Shown: positions 6,670 to 15,269, counted from the stretch's first letter. The stretch: DNA of 16,532 nucleotides from an uncultured Sphingomonadaceae bacterium (GCA_938003725.1 CALKXX010000012.1:1-16532); one strand, 5' to 3'. The notes: generated by a model from the sequence alone, not told the origin. Numbers and translations are program-made.

Positions 6670-7383
6670 ATGCGCAAACTCACCAATATTTTTGCGATTT
6701 CGATCGCTGCCCTGATGCTTCAAGGAAATGCGGCTCCTGCGGTGGATCCTGACAACCCCACCTGTCCGGCAGAGCCCAATTGGTCAGCCAACACCGCAAT
6801 GACCCTCACGCCCGTCGAGAAGGATGGCGCAAAAATACTCTTGGCCGAGGGCGTGATCGACGCTGGATTGCCCGATCGGTTGCGCAAGACACTAAAAGAA
6901 AACCCCGACATATTGGAAATATGGCTGAGATCGCCAGGCGGCGATGCTCGCGCAGGCAATGAAGCGGGGCGCATTGTTCGAGAAACCAGCGGCGCCATGA
7001 TTACACGTGTGCCAGCTGGTTGGACCTGTTTCAGTGCGTGCAATTTTGTTTTCATGGGCGGCAGAGCGCGGATGATCGACAAAGGTGGCCATTTCATGGT
7101 GCATATGTTCACCATGACCGGTAATCGGAATGCCATTGATTACAGCGTGGAAATGGGCACGGATTCTACTGTCGAATTGATCGGCGAAGTAGAACAGGAA
7201 AGCGCTCTTCTCGCGACCGAAGATAACGACTTTCTGATCCGTATGGGCGTATCGAGGAAACTGCTGACCGACATCATGTATCGCCAAAAAGCGGTAAAGA
7301 CCGAAGGCTCCGATCAATCCACTCGCCGGTGCCTGACACGGGAAGAAGCCTTCAAATATAATGTCACCAATATAGGCGGCTAA
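6670..7383 (+). CDS. Periplasmic ClpP/crotonase-fold protein (predicted serine protease-like)
   Basis: A 237-residue protein with a Sec signal peptide (residues 1-21 or a little longer; MRKLTNIFAISIAALMLQGN then AAPA). The core matches the ClpP-like periplasmic family. LRSPGGDARAGNEAGRIV at about 87-103 gives the glycine-rich oxyanion/strand region. GWTCFSACNFVFMGG at about 117-131 has the putative nucleophile Ser122 between two cysteines (C120 and C124). GGHFMVHMF at about 139-147 carries candidate catalytic histidines 141 and 145. The third triad residue is not clear, and activity is inferred from fold only. Cys32 and Cys221 could pair in the periplasm. AGGA at 6659-6662 is a good ribosome binding site. 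It is divergent from the caspase-like gene, and its TAA stop lies 2 bp from that of lepA. Confidence 0.85.
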   Translation: MRKLTNIFAISIAALMLQGNAAPAVDPDNPTCPAEPNWSANTAMTLTPVEKDGAKILLAEGVIDAGLPDRLRKTLKENPDILEIWLRSPGGDARAGNEAGRIVRETSGAMITRVPAGWTCFSACNFVFMGGRARMIDKGGHFMVHMFTMTGNRNAIDYSVEMGTDSTVELIGEVEQESALLATEDNDFLIRMGVSRKLLTDIMYRQKAVKTEGSDQSTRRCLTREEAFKYNVTNIGG

Positions 7384-7385
7384 GC

Positions 7386-9191
7386 TTAATTATCGTCACC
7401 CATTTTTAATGCCGCAATAAAGGCTTCTTGCGGAATGCTGACATTGCCATATTCGCGCATCTTGGCTTTGCCTTTTTTCTGTTTTTCCAACAGCTTTTTC
7501 TTCCGGCTAATGTCCCCGCCATAACATTTGGCGGTCACGTCTTTCCGCATGGCAGAGATCGTTTCACGCGCAATAACTTTTCCGCCGATTGCAGCTTGCA
7601 CCGGGATTTTAAAAAGGTGACGGGGGATCAGATCCTTCAGTCGTTCACACATATGCCGCCCTCGGCTTTCCGCTGCACCGCGGTGGACGATCATGCTGAG
7701 CGCATCCACCGGATCGCCATTGACCATGATGCTCATTTTAACCAAGTCACCGCTTTGCAGGCCAATCTGGTGATAATCAAAACTGGCATAGCCGCGCGAA
7801 ATAGATTTCAGTCGATCGTAAAAATCGAAGACAACTTCGTTAAGCGGCAATTCGTAGACCACCTGCGCCCGATCGCCGACATAAGTTAGATTTTTCTGCA
7901 CCCCGCGACGGTCCTGACATAGTTTCAAAATTCCGCCAAGATAGTCATCGGGACAATAGATCGTCGCTTCGATCCACGGTTCCTCAATATCGGAAATCTT
8001 CACGACGTCTGGCATGTCTGCAGGATTATGCAAAAATTGCTCCGACCCGTCGTTCATCACCATGCGGTAAACCACCGAGGGTGCAGTTGTGATGAGATCG
8101 AGATCATATTCCCGCGTCAGGCGTTCCTGAATAATCTCCAAGTGCAGCAGGCCAAGGAAGCCGCAACGAAACCCCTGCCCCAATGCGGCGCTGGTTTCCA
8201 TTTCGAATGTAAAGCTGGCGTCGTTCAGACGCAGTTTTCCGATACTCTCGCGCAATTTCTCAAAATCGGCGGCATCAACGGGGAACAGTCCGCAAAAAAC
8301 TACCGACTGAACTTCCTTGAAACCCGGTAACGGCTCGCTCGCACCATCCTTGACCGTGGTAATCGTATCGCCGACCGCGGTCTGTGATATTTCCTTGATC
8401 TGAGCCGTAATAAAACCAATTTCCCCGGCAGCCAGTTCAGGTAGCTGTTCAATTTTCGGCCGCATACAGCCGACCCGGTCGACTAAATGCTCCGTACCCT
8501 GAGCCATAAATTTGATCCGTTGCCCCTTGGTCAACACGCCATCGATTACGCGCACCAATATAACGACGCCCAGATAAGGATCATACCAGCTATCCACCAG
8601 CATGGCTTGCAGAGGCGCATCGCGGTCCCCTCCCGGAGGCGGTATTTTCGCGACAAGCTGTTCAAGAATATCTTCGATACCAATACCCGACTTTGCCGAT
8701 GCCAGCACCGCTTCGCTTGCATCTAGCCCGATAATTTCCTCGATCTCATTCCGCACACGTTCCGGTTCGGCGGCCGGTAAATCCACTTTGTTCAACACAG
8801 GCAGTATTTCGTGATCATGCTCGATCGACTGATACACATTTGCCAGCGTTTGAGCCTCAACACCCTGCGCAGCATCAACCACCAGCAATGCGCCCTCACA
8901 GGCCGCCAAAGACCGCGAGACCTCATAAGCAAAGTCCACATGTCCCGGCGTGTCCATCAGGCTGAGTTCATAGGTCTCACCGTTTTTTGCAGTATAGCTG
9001 AGCCGCACCGTTTGCGCCTTGATCGTAATCCCGCGCTCACGTTCAATGTCCATATTGTCCAGTACTTGTTCACTCATTTCGCGCTCGGTGAGCCCACCGG
9101 TATGTTGGATCAAGCGGTCGGCCAGCGTCGATTTTCCGTGATCGATATGCGCAATGATGGAAAAGTTTCTGATATGGGTACGGTCTGTCAT
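7386..9191 (-). CDS. lepA: Elongation factor 4 (LepA) GTPase
   Basis: A complete 601-residue protein, the usual length for EF-4, a translational GTPase that acts on the ribosome (back-translocation or initiation/assembly roles have been reported). The G1 loop AHIDHGKST is at residues 14-22, followed by the switch I motif RGITIKAQTV, G3 DTPGHVDF and G4 NKVDLPAA. The middle contains the LepA-specific stretch GFRCGFLGLLHLEI. The C-terminal LepA-specific domain ends in AKCYGGDISRKKKLLEKQKK and GNVSIPQEAFIAALK. The start ATG at 9191 lacks a strong Shine-Dalgarno sequence. Many bacteria pair lepA with a signal peptidase gene (lepB); that is not the case here. It is divergent from the PhyH-family gene across 114 bp and convergent with the ClpP-like gene. 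Confidence 0.98.
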   Translation of the reverse strand: MTDRTHIRNFSIIAHIDHGKSTLADRLIQHTGGLTEREMSEQVLDNMDIERERGITIKAQTVRLSYTAKNGETYELSLMDTPGHVDFAYEVSRSLAACEGALLVVDAAQGVEAQTLANVYQSIEHDHEILPVLNKVDLPAAEPERVRNEIEEIIGLDASEAVLASAKSGIGIEDILEQLVAKIPPPGGDRDAPLQAMLVDSWYDPYLGVVILVRVIDGVLTKGQRIKFMAQGTEHLVDRVGCMRPKIEQLPELAAGEIGFITAQIKEISQTAVGDTITTVKDGASEPLPGFKEVQSVVFCGLFPVDAADFEKLRESIGKLRLNDASFTFEMETSAALGQGFRCGFLGLLHLEIIQERLTREYDLDLITTAPSVVYRMVMNDGSEQFLHNPADMPDVVKISDIEEPWIEATIYCPDDYLGGILKLCQDRRGVQKNLTYVGDRAQVVYELPLNEVVFDFYDRLKSISRGYASFDYHQIGLQSGDLVKMSIMVNGDPVDALSMIVHRGAAESRGRHMCERLKDLIPRHLFKIPVQAAIGGKVIARETISAMRKDVTAKCYGGDISRKKKLLEKQKKGKAKMREYGNVSIPQEAFIAALKMGDDN

Positions 9192-9293
9192 GGCGCGCAG
9201 TTAGCAGGGCTTCGCGGGGTTGTCAGCACAGAAACGTCCTCAAATTTGCTGGTTTCCGCAAAACGCGATAGATAATATCCCGCACAGCAAAAC

Positions 9294-9298
9294 AGGAG
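9294..9298 (+). promoter_or_regulatory. Ribosome binding site AGGAG of the PhyH-family gene
   Basis: AGGAG at 9294-9298 lies 7 bp before the ATG at 9306 and fixes that start. Upstream, TTGCTG (9246-9251) and TAGATA (9269-9274) at 17-bp spacing are a weak promoter candidate. Confidence 0.6.
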
Positions 9299-9305
9299 TC
9301 CTTGA

Positions 9306-10202
9306 ATGACTGAACTCAAACGGTTTCCATCTGATGTTTCTGCAGAGGCGTTGTCCAACGCATTAACATCAGACGGCGCTTGTATTGTCGAGAATGTGCT
9401 TGATGCCGAAGCCCTGGAAACACTCAAGACAGAAATCCTGCCCTTTGTCGAGGCGACCGAACCGGGACGCGACGATTTTACGGGGCGCAGGACTACACGT
9501 ACCGGCGCGCTTGTCGCCCGCTCGGCATCCAGCCGTGATTTGGTGATGAATGATCTGATCCTAAAGGCAGCAAACAGCTTTCTGGGGCCATTTTGTGAGC
9601 GCATACAATTGCACCTCATCCAGTTGATCCGGATCATGCCGGGACAGGAAAGACAGCCTCTTCACCGGGATCGCTTGGCATGGGGTGGCTTCATTCCCGC
9701 CGAAATGGAACCACAATTCAACACAATTTGGGCAGTCACCGATTTTACGCAAGAGAATGGCGCGACACAGGTGGTACCCGGTTCCAATAAATGGGACGCC
9801 GGCAGAACAGCCAAACCGGAAGAGATACAATATGCCGAGATGAAAGCCGGTTCCGTGCTGATCTATTCCGGGTCTGTCATCCATAGTGGTGGCGCAAACC
9901 AATCTGATCATGACCGCATGGGGATGAATATTACCTACGCGCTCGGTTGGCTCAGGCAGGAGGAAAATCAGTATCTTTCCTGCCCGCCTCATATTGCGAA
10001 AAACTTTGATGCCGATCTTCGGGATTTGCTGGGCTATTGCATGGGCAGTTACGCGCTGGGTTATTTTACGCCGCCAACCGGGCCCGGCGAAAATCCAGAG
10101 ATTGTTCCGCCGGAATTTCTTTTTACCGGCAAAGCAACGGACTGGAGCGATGGCGGTGATTTGTATGAAAATGTCAGTGAACGAACCAAAGAGCTATTTT
10201 GA
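9306..10202 (+). CDS. Phytanoyl-CoA dioxygenase (PhyH) family Fe(II)/2-oxoglutarate oxygenase
   Basis: A 298-residue cupin-fold oxygenase. The facial triad is visible: His120 and Asp122 in PLHRDR and distal His193 in SVIHSGGAN; Arg204 (DHDRMGMNI) is the likely 2-oxoglutarate anchor. The segment TDFTQENGATQVVPGSN at about 145-160 is typical of PhyH proteins. Such enzymes hydroxylate or halogenate small molecules using Fe(II), O2 and 2-oxoglutarate; the substrate here cannot be told. There is no signal peptide, so it is cytoplasmic. It sits alone between lepA (divergent) and the GNAT gene (convergent, 45-bp gap), so context gives no pathway. Confidence 0.92.
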   Translation: MTELKRFPSDVSAEALSNALTSDGACIVENVLDAEALETLKTEILPFVEATEPGRDDFTGRRTTRTGALVARSASSRDLVMNDLILKAANSFLGPFCERIQLHLIQLIRIMPGQERQPLHRDRLAWGGFIPAEMEPQFNTIWAVTDFTQENGATQVVPGSNKWDAGRTAKPEEIQYAEMKAGSVLIYSGSVIHSGGANQSDHDRMGMNITYALGWLRQEENQYLSCPPHIAKNFDADLRDLLGYCMGSYALGYFTPPTGPGENPEIVPPEFLFTGKATDWSDGGDLYENVSERTKELF

Positions 10203-10247
10203 TCAACATAGAGAGAGCGTGTAAACGGCTAGATTACTCCACAAAGA

Positions 10248-10922
10248 TCAGCGAGGTAGCCTTTTCATAGCCTCCAATGGCGGTGAACCAGCCATGGGAT
10301 GGAATATGGTAACCTGTTCGAAACCTAGGCTATTATAGACGCGGGTATTTGCTGGATTTGAATTTTCAAGATACGCCATTGTTCCTGTTCGGTCACAGGC
10401 GTCCAGCACAGGTTCGATCAATTTTCGGCCAAGGCCCCGGCCTCTCCCCTCTTCCACCACGCCGACGGTAAACAGATACGCATGCGATTCTTTGGGGTGA
10501 TGGCGATCCATGGCGTCGGTCGTTTCTTTCCCGCGCTTTAGTCCGGCAAAGCCGCCGCGCGAGAAGATGGACCAGAGAAACTCTAGGTTGCCACCAAGGG
10601 ACAAATCGGCCTTTTGGCCCGGCAAAGTCCACATGGTTGCCGCTCGCCCAACGCCATCTTCTTCCAGTATCTGACAAAAGCCATTTGGCGCATAAATATG
10701 CTTCGCCATCAGCGTAAATACATGATGCATCGCAGCAAAGTCGTGAAAAAACCAGTTGTTGAAGGGATCGTTCCTAAAAGCATCGGCGGTGATCGCGCCC
10801 AATTGAGTAACGCTTTCAGTGCCAACCGTCCGGATACCGTCGAGTACCGCAATGTCCTCTGGAGCCAGTTGCGTGCCTGTGTTAATAGATGCCGCCTTCG
10901 TCTTGAAGGAAATCACTGTCAT
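10248..10922 (-). CDS. GNAT family N-acetyltransferase
   Basis: A 224-residue protein if translation begins at the ATG at 10922; the frame is open further upstream (to 10982) but that part lies deep inside mrcA. The acetyl-CoA binding motif A is seen as LFTVGVVEEGRGRGLGRKL, with RGRGLG at 160-165, followed by AYLENSNPANTRVYNSLGFEQV (motif B region), so the fold is clear. The N-terminal half (DAFRNDPFNNWFF) resembles GNAT proteins that act on small molecules. Substrate unknown. The gene overlaps the 3' end of mrcA by 41 bp and has only a weak Shine-Dalgarno sequence, so it is probably co-transcribed with mrcA and perhaps translationally coupled to it. It converges on the PhyH gene. Confidence 0.85.
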   Translation of the reverse strand: MTVISFKTKAASINTGTQLAPEDIAVLDGIRTVGTESVTQLGAITADAFRNDPFNNWFFHDFAAMHHVFTLMAKHIYAPNGFCQILEEDGVGRAATMWTLPGQKADLSLGGNLEFLWSIFSRGGFAGLKRGKETTDAMDRHHPKESHAYLFTVGVVEEGRGRGLGRKLIEPVLDACDRTGTMAYLENSNPANTRVYNSLGFEQVTIFHPMAGSPPLEAMKRLPR

Positions 10923-13443
10923 TCTGTGCTGGTCCGCTATTTCGCGCACCGCCGCTATTTCCTGTGTTTCTTCGCGCAGCATTTCGCCGTGCTAGAATTT
11001 GGGCTTTTTTGGCTTCCAGACGCGCCAGCAATTCTTCCTTACGGATGGAACGTTTCGGTTCCGTTTCTGGTTTGAATACATCCCAGATCACGGCAGCCTT
11101 CGGATCATCGCCCGGCCAGCCTCCAAAGACTCGTTTTCCGCTTTTCCGGTCAACTTTCACCATTCTGATACCGCGCGGCGCCACAAATGGCCTTTTTGGC
11201 ATACCGGCCATCGCTTCTTGTGCGAACTGTTTAAATATTGGGGCTGCAAGAGTTCCGCCCTGTGCATAACCCCCCATATTTTTCGGTTGGTCGTAACCCA
11301 GATAGACGCCAGCCACCATGTCGGGAGAGCCCCCGACAAACCAAACATTGGTAGGTCCGCTTGTGGTCCCTGTTTTGCCGAATAATGGGCGATCCAGACT
11401 CTTCAGGTTTTGCGCTGTTCCGCGTGTAATCACGCCTTCCAATATGTTGACCATCTGATAGGCGGTCATTGGATCCATCAACTGTTTTCCGGCAGGTCGC
11501 GGCCTTGGCATCGGTTGCCCATCCCACTCTGCCATATTGCAATTGTCGCACTCTCTCTTGTCCGCGCGGAAAATAACTTTGCCGGAACGGTCTTGAACAT
11601 AGTCAATCACCGTTGGCTGCAATTCGCGTCCATGATTTACCAGCATGGAATAAGCGTTTGTGAGCTTTGCAACAGTTGTGTCACCAGCGCCCAGCGCGAA
11701 CGCGAGATAGGGCTTATAGTCACCAATGCCCATGGTCTTGATCGTTTTCACGACATTATCCATGCCTGCATCATTAGCAGCACGCACCGTCATCAAGTTG
11801 CGGGATTGCTCTACCCCCCAACGTAGGGTCTGCGGACCTGCACCGCCTGCGCCGCCAAAATTTCGAAAACATTTTCGGCCCAATGCCGCCGATTGATAGA
11901 CACAAAATGGGCTGTCGACGATAATCGACGCTGGTGTCATGCCCTGATCCAGCGCGGTCGCATAAACAAATGGCTTAATGGTAGAACCCGGTTGTCGTTC
12001 CGCCTGAGTTGCACGGTTGAACGAACTCATACGGTCATCAAAACCACCTTGCATCGCCCAAATACGGCCATTGCGGGGATTTTGGATCACCATTCCACCA
12101 GAAACTTTTGGTACGTTACGCAAGATATAATTGCTGCCGCCTGCTGGACTGACGGCAATAATGTCACCCGCTTTCAGAGCATTTGGTACTGAGCCTATGC
12201 GGCCGGTTGTGCCGTTTTTAAATCCGATTTCCGCTCCGTTGCCGGTGCGCCTCACCGCAACCGCAATTTGCCAATTGTCATAGTCAGTATCAATGAAGGT
12301 AGAGGCCAGGCGCTGTGCCCATTTATCATCAATCTCAATTTTGTTGATTGGACCGCCCCAACCTTTGCCCCGCGCATATCGCAACAATCCGGTGCGCAAT
12401 GCGTTCTTGGTATGGGTTTGCAGCTCAGGGTTCAGCGATGTCCGCACCCACAGACCGCCAGAATAGACGCTATAAGGGCCGGCCTCTTCATTTTCGCCAA
12501 ATTGTTCGATCAATTGACGGCGCACTTCCTCTATGAAATAGCCTCCGACACGTTCAAATCGGGGACCTTGGCTCCGCACTGCACCCAAAGGTTGCGCAAC
12601 GGCATTGCTATATTGCGCCTGTGTGATCCAGCCATTTTCTTCCATCTCTTTCAAAGCCCAATTGCGGCGATTTACGGCACGCTGTTCGTGGCTTTCCGGA
12701 CGATAGTTGGATGGTCCTTTTGGCAGAATCGCAAGATATGCCATTTCATGCAGCGCCAGCTCGTCCACATCTTTCGCAAAATAGGCTTGGGCCGCAGCCT
12801 GCACGCCATAGGCATTGCGACCAAGGAAAATCTGATTAAGATATAGTTCAAGTATCTCTTCTTTGGTCAGGACTTCTTCAATACGATAAGCGAGCAGAGC
12901 CTCCCGCACCTTACGGCGATATGACACTTCATTTGTCAGGAGCAGGTTTTTGGCAACTTGCTGTGTGATCGTCGAGGCACCTATCGGGCGCCCGCTGTTG
13001 GAGATATTGGTAACGATGGCGGTTGCGATACCGGGATAGTCCAACCCGCCATGTTCGAAAAAAGTACGGTCCTCCGCTGCCAGATAGGCTCTGACGAGCA
13101 GTGCAGGATATTCCGAAAACTCAAGCTGCACGCGGCGCTCCCGCGCATAACTATGTACCGGCTCCCCGTCATAGGCGCGCACCATGGTCGGCAGTGGCGG
13201 TTCATATTTTTGAAGTGCTGTTGCATCGGGCAGGTCCCGTGCAAAAATTGCCCAGATAAGCAACAAACCCAATAGCGCCAACCCGATTAGATACACAAAA
13301 TAGCGCACGAATCTGCGCTGCCAGAGCTTTTCCACACGGTCTATAAAACCGCCAGTATTGCGCTCAAGCTTGTAAGCCAGGCTCTCGCTGGTCGCTTCCC
13401 CGGCCATGTCTGGCGTGCTATAATCTGAAATATCTTCGTTCAT
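10882..13443 (-). CDS. mrcA: Penicillin-binding protein 1A (bifunctional peptidoglycan synthase)
   Basis: An 853-residue class A PBP. A short cytoplasmic N-terminus and one transmembrane helix (about 47-67) anchor it in the inner membrane. The glycosyltransferase (GT51) domain shows EDRTFFEHGG (catalytic Glu124), GASTITQQVAKNLLL, RKVREALLAYRIE and ELYLNQIFLGRNAYGVQAAA. The transpeptidase has the SxxK motif at Ser487 (PGSTIKPF), SRN at 547-549 and KTGT at 690-693, all intact. The C-terminal tail (about 795-853) is basic, then Asn/Gly-rich and disordered. It polymerises and cross-links peptidoglycan in the periplasm. It follows amiC on the same strand after 107 bp, as in other alphaproteobacteria. 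The Shine-Dalgarno sequence at the chosen start is weak (AGG close to ATG). Confidence 0.97.
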   Translation of the reverse strand: MNEDISDYSTPDMAGEATSESLAYKLERNTGGFIDRVEKLWQRRFVRYFVYLIGLALLGLLLIWAIFARDLPDATALQKYEPPLPTMVRAYDGEPVHSYARERRVQLEFSEYPALLVRAYLAAEDRTFFEHGGLDYPGIATAIVTNISNSGRPIGASTITQQVAKNLLLTNEVSYRRKVREALLAYRIEEVLTKEEILELYLNQIFLGRNAYGVQAAAQAYFAKDVDELALHEMAYLAILPKGPSNYRPESHEQRAVNRRNWALKEMEENGWITQAQYSNAVAQPLGAVRSQGPRFERVGGYFIEEVRRQLIEQFGENEEAGPYSVYSGGLWVRTSLNPELQTHTKNALRTGLLRYARGKGWGGPINKIEIDDKWAQRLASTFIDTDYDNWQIAVAVRRTGNGAEIGFKNGTTGRIGSVPNALKAGDIIAVSPAGGSNYILRNVPKVSGGMVIQNPRNGRIWAMQGGFDDRMSSFNRATQAERQPGSTIKPFVYATALDQGMTPASIIVDSPFCVYQSAALGRKCFRNFGGAGGAGPQTLRWGVEQSRNLMTVRAANDAGMDNVVKTIKTMGIGDYKPYLAFALGAGDTTVAKLTNAYSMLVNHGRELQPTVIDYVQDRSGKVIFRADKRECDNCNMAEWDGQPMPRPRPAGKQLMDPMTAYQMVNILEGVITRGTAQNLKSLDRPLFGKTGTTSGPTNVWFVGGSPDMVAGVYLGYDQPKNMGGYAQGGTLAAPIFKQFAQEAMAGMPKRPFVAPRGIRMVKVDRKSGKRVFGGWPGDDPKAAVIWDVFKPETEPKRSIRKEELLARLEAKKAQILARRNAARRNTGNSGGARNSGPAQNDSDFLQDEGGIY

Positions 13444-13505
13444 ATACCTGGCTAGATAGCATCATCAGAGCCATTTTCCAGCGATTATCGACGAAAAATT
13501 AACTA

Positions 13506-13535
13506 CGCCTCACGATGGGACAGGACTGCGTGGCG
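13506..13535 (-). terminator. Weak hairpin with T-tract after amiC
   Basis: On the minus strand CGCCACG and CGTGAGGCG can pair with a two-base bulge, followed shortly by TTAATTTTT. This lies 16 bp after the amiC stop, in the 107-bp gap before mrcA. It may attenuate read-through rather than end transcription. The adjacent 12-bp palindrome AAGAAATTTCTT (13541-13552) overlaps the amiC stop codon. Confidence 0.3.
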
Positions 13536-13550
13536 CTATAAAGAAATTTC

Positions 13551-14795
13551 TTAGCGGCGGGCCAGTTTTCGGGCGAAGTGTACCTCTATCGCACTGGCAA
13601 CGCCTTCCGCAACTTTTGCTTGCCCGCTGCGTGAGCTAAGAAAATTTACATCTTGCTGGTTGGTCAGATACCCGGTTTCGAACAATACCGAAGGCGTATC
13701 GGGTGCTTTTAACACTACAAACGAAGCAAATTTATGAGGTATCCGTCGAAAACTGATCTCCCGGCTACCTTCCCGGTGCAACAGCTTTGCGAAATCGGCT
13801 GAAACATTCATCGTTTCACGCTGAGTCAGATCAATCAAAATCGACGATACATCCCGATTTGCGCCGCCCAAATTTATGCCATTGATGATATTGGCTTTGT
13901 TCTCCCGTGCCGCCAATTTTGATGCTTCACGGTCGGAGGCTACCTCTGACAAGGTATAGACAGTAGCGCCGGATGCATCCTGACTGCCAGCGGCGTCGGC
14001 GTGAATGGAGATGAACAGGTCTGCCTTCATCCGCCGAGCAATCCCGTATCGCTCCTCAAGCACTAGGAATTTGTCAGTGTCACGGGTTAGCGCGACCCGA
14101 ACCCGGCCGCCTGCGACCAGCCGGTCGCGAATTGCCCGAGCAATCGCCAAAGTCACGTTCTTTTCGCGCTGGCTGCCATGAGGAGAAATTGCGCCGGGAT
14201 CATGTCCGCCATGACCAGCATCTAAAACAATCAGCGGCCGACTGCTGTCTTTTGGTCCATATATTTTTGGCAGCTTCACTTTATCTTGTGGCCGGCCGAG
14301 TGGGACCTTCACACTATAAGTGTTCTTTGGCGGCTCGGCGCGAAATTTAACGGGGGGAAGGAACGATTTTCTCGTCGGCTTTACTCCAAAGCCTCCCACT
14401 GCACTAAGGCTCAGTTTCAAGCTACGGCCATCGGCGGAAAAACCGCCTCCCGTGACGATTGCAGGACGATCCAGGTCAAATACAATCCGTGCAGTATTAA
14501 GGTCATATTGCCCTTGCCTAACGGATTTTATCATCCCGGATGCCGAACCACCCCGCCCTGCTTTGCCCCCCTTGATATCAATCGCAATACGGTCGGGACC
14601 AATCAGGGAAAAGGTTGATGCACCTTCGACAACATCATCAAACGAGACCGTGATCTGGCGATTATTCGCATCAATTCGGTTCACCGAACCAGCACTTGCG
14701 GGGTTAATTGCCAACAAAGTCGACGCCAAGAGAGTTGCTATGGGCATAGAGGCCTTATGCAATGCAGGCGCTATTCCGGTCCAGTTAAAATTCAT
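13551..14795 (-). CDS. amiC: N-acetylmuramoyl-L-alanine amidase with AMIN domain
   Basis: A 414-residue periplasmic amidase that cleaves the bond between MurNAc and the stem peptide during cell separation. A signal peptide ends near residue 35 (NPASA). An AMIN-like beta domain follows (about 37-135), which targets the septum in relatives. The Amidase_3 domain occupies about 186-410 with zinc ligands His195 (DAGHGGHDPG), Glu211 (REKNVTLA) and His265 (SIHADA), and catalytic Glu373 (LFETGYLTN). An internal ATG at 14747 has a better Shine-Dalgarno sequence (AAGG) but would remove the charged start of the signal peptide, so 14795 is kept. It heads the amiC-mrcA-GNAT group and is divergent from rne. 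A weak minus-strand promoter (TTGTCA, then TTGTAT) may lie near 14890-14855. Confidence 0.95.
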   Translation of the reverse strand: MNFNWTGIAPALHKASMPIATLLASTLLAINPASAGSVNRIDANNRQITVSFDDVVEGASTFSLIGPDRIAIDIKGGKAGRGGSASGMIKSVRQGQYDLNTARIVFDLDRPAIVTGGGFSADGRSLKLSLSAVGGFGVKPTRKSFLPPVKFRAEPPKNTYSVKVPLGRPQDKVKLPKIYGPKDSSRPLIVLDAGHGGHDPGAISPHGSQREKNVTLAIARAIRDRLVAGGRVRVALTRDTDKFLVLEERYGIARRMKADLFISIHADAAGSQDASGATVYTLSEVASDREASKLAARENKANIINGINLGGANRDVSSILIDLTQRETMNVSADFAKLLHREGSREISFRRIPHKFASFVVLKAPDTPSVLFETGYLTNQQDVNFLSSRSGQAKVAEGVASAIEVHFARKLARR

Positions 14796-14998
14796 ATGCT
14801 TGATGCCGTTCCCAATTTCTCACCACCAATCGCGGTGAAGACGGCATTAACGATACAATCGTAAGCTCCCGTAAAATGACAAGGTTAACAGCGAATTAGG
14901 GATGTTTTTCGGCAAAAGCCGATCCACGCCGATAACTTCCCAACTTGCTTGACAGTTTATGTTGCCGATTGCGGATTGCGGTGCTAGCACGATTGCCT

Positions 14999-15027
14999 AG
15001 TTGATTGAGTAAATTCTCTAATCAACT
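14999..15027. repeat. Inverted repeat AGTTGATT-N13-AATCAACT upstream of rne
   Basis: Perfect 8-bp arms (14999-15006 and 15020-15027), extended inward by GAG/CTC with one bulged T. It lies just before TATAGT (15029-15034), so it could be an operator overlapping a promoter, or a leader hairpin if transcription starts further upstream at the TTGACA. Confidence 0.45.
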
Positions 15028-15206
15028 TTATAGTTGCTGAAATTAATTCGGCAGATACCAGGTTGAAGCGACATGAGGCATGACATCTCCGGCTATAAGG
15101 CAGTCCCAAGTGGACCGACTTTCGTGGGCGGAAAGACCAGGGCTAGCGGCCCCGGCCATGCAGTTGTTGCAGACACATTTTTTTCAAACAAAATTGAACT
15201 TAACCG

Positions 15207-15257
15207 GATGACATCATTCGCCCCTGAAATCAGGGCGGCGAACAAGAGAATGTCATC
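15207..15257 (+). promoter_or_regulatory. Extended hairpin in the rne 5' leader
   Basis: Outer arms GATGACAT (15207-15214) and ATGTCATC (15250-15257) are perfectly complementary. Inside, TTCGCC (15217-15222) pairs with GGCGAA (15237-15242), and CCTG (15223-15226) pairs with CAGG (15231-15234) around an AAAT loop, leaving a GC bulge. Eighteen base pairs in 51 nt is far from chance. It lies 62 nt before the rne start. In E. coli, RNase E limits its own synthesis through a leader hairpin; an equivalent role here is inference. Confidence 0.55.
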
Positions 15258-15269
15258 CCATCTATATTA

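Noticed and set aside
9188..9637. 149-codon minus-strand frame antisense to the PhyH gene
   Set aside because: It overlaps the start of lepA and the whole 5' part of a well-supported oxygenase gene; no recognisable features.
10203..10247. Terminator between the PhyH and GNAT genes
   Set aside because: No inverted repeat with a T-tract is visible in these 45 bp.
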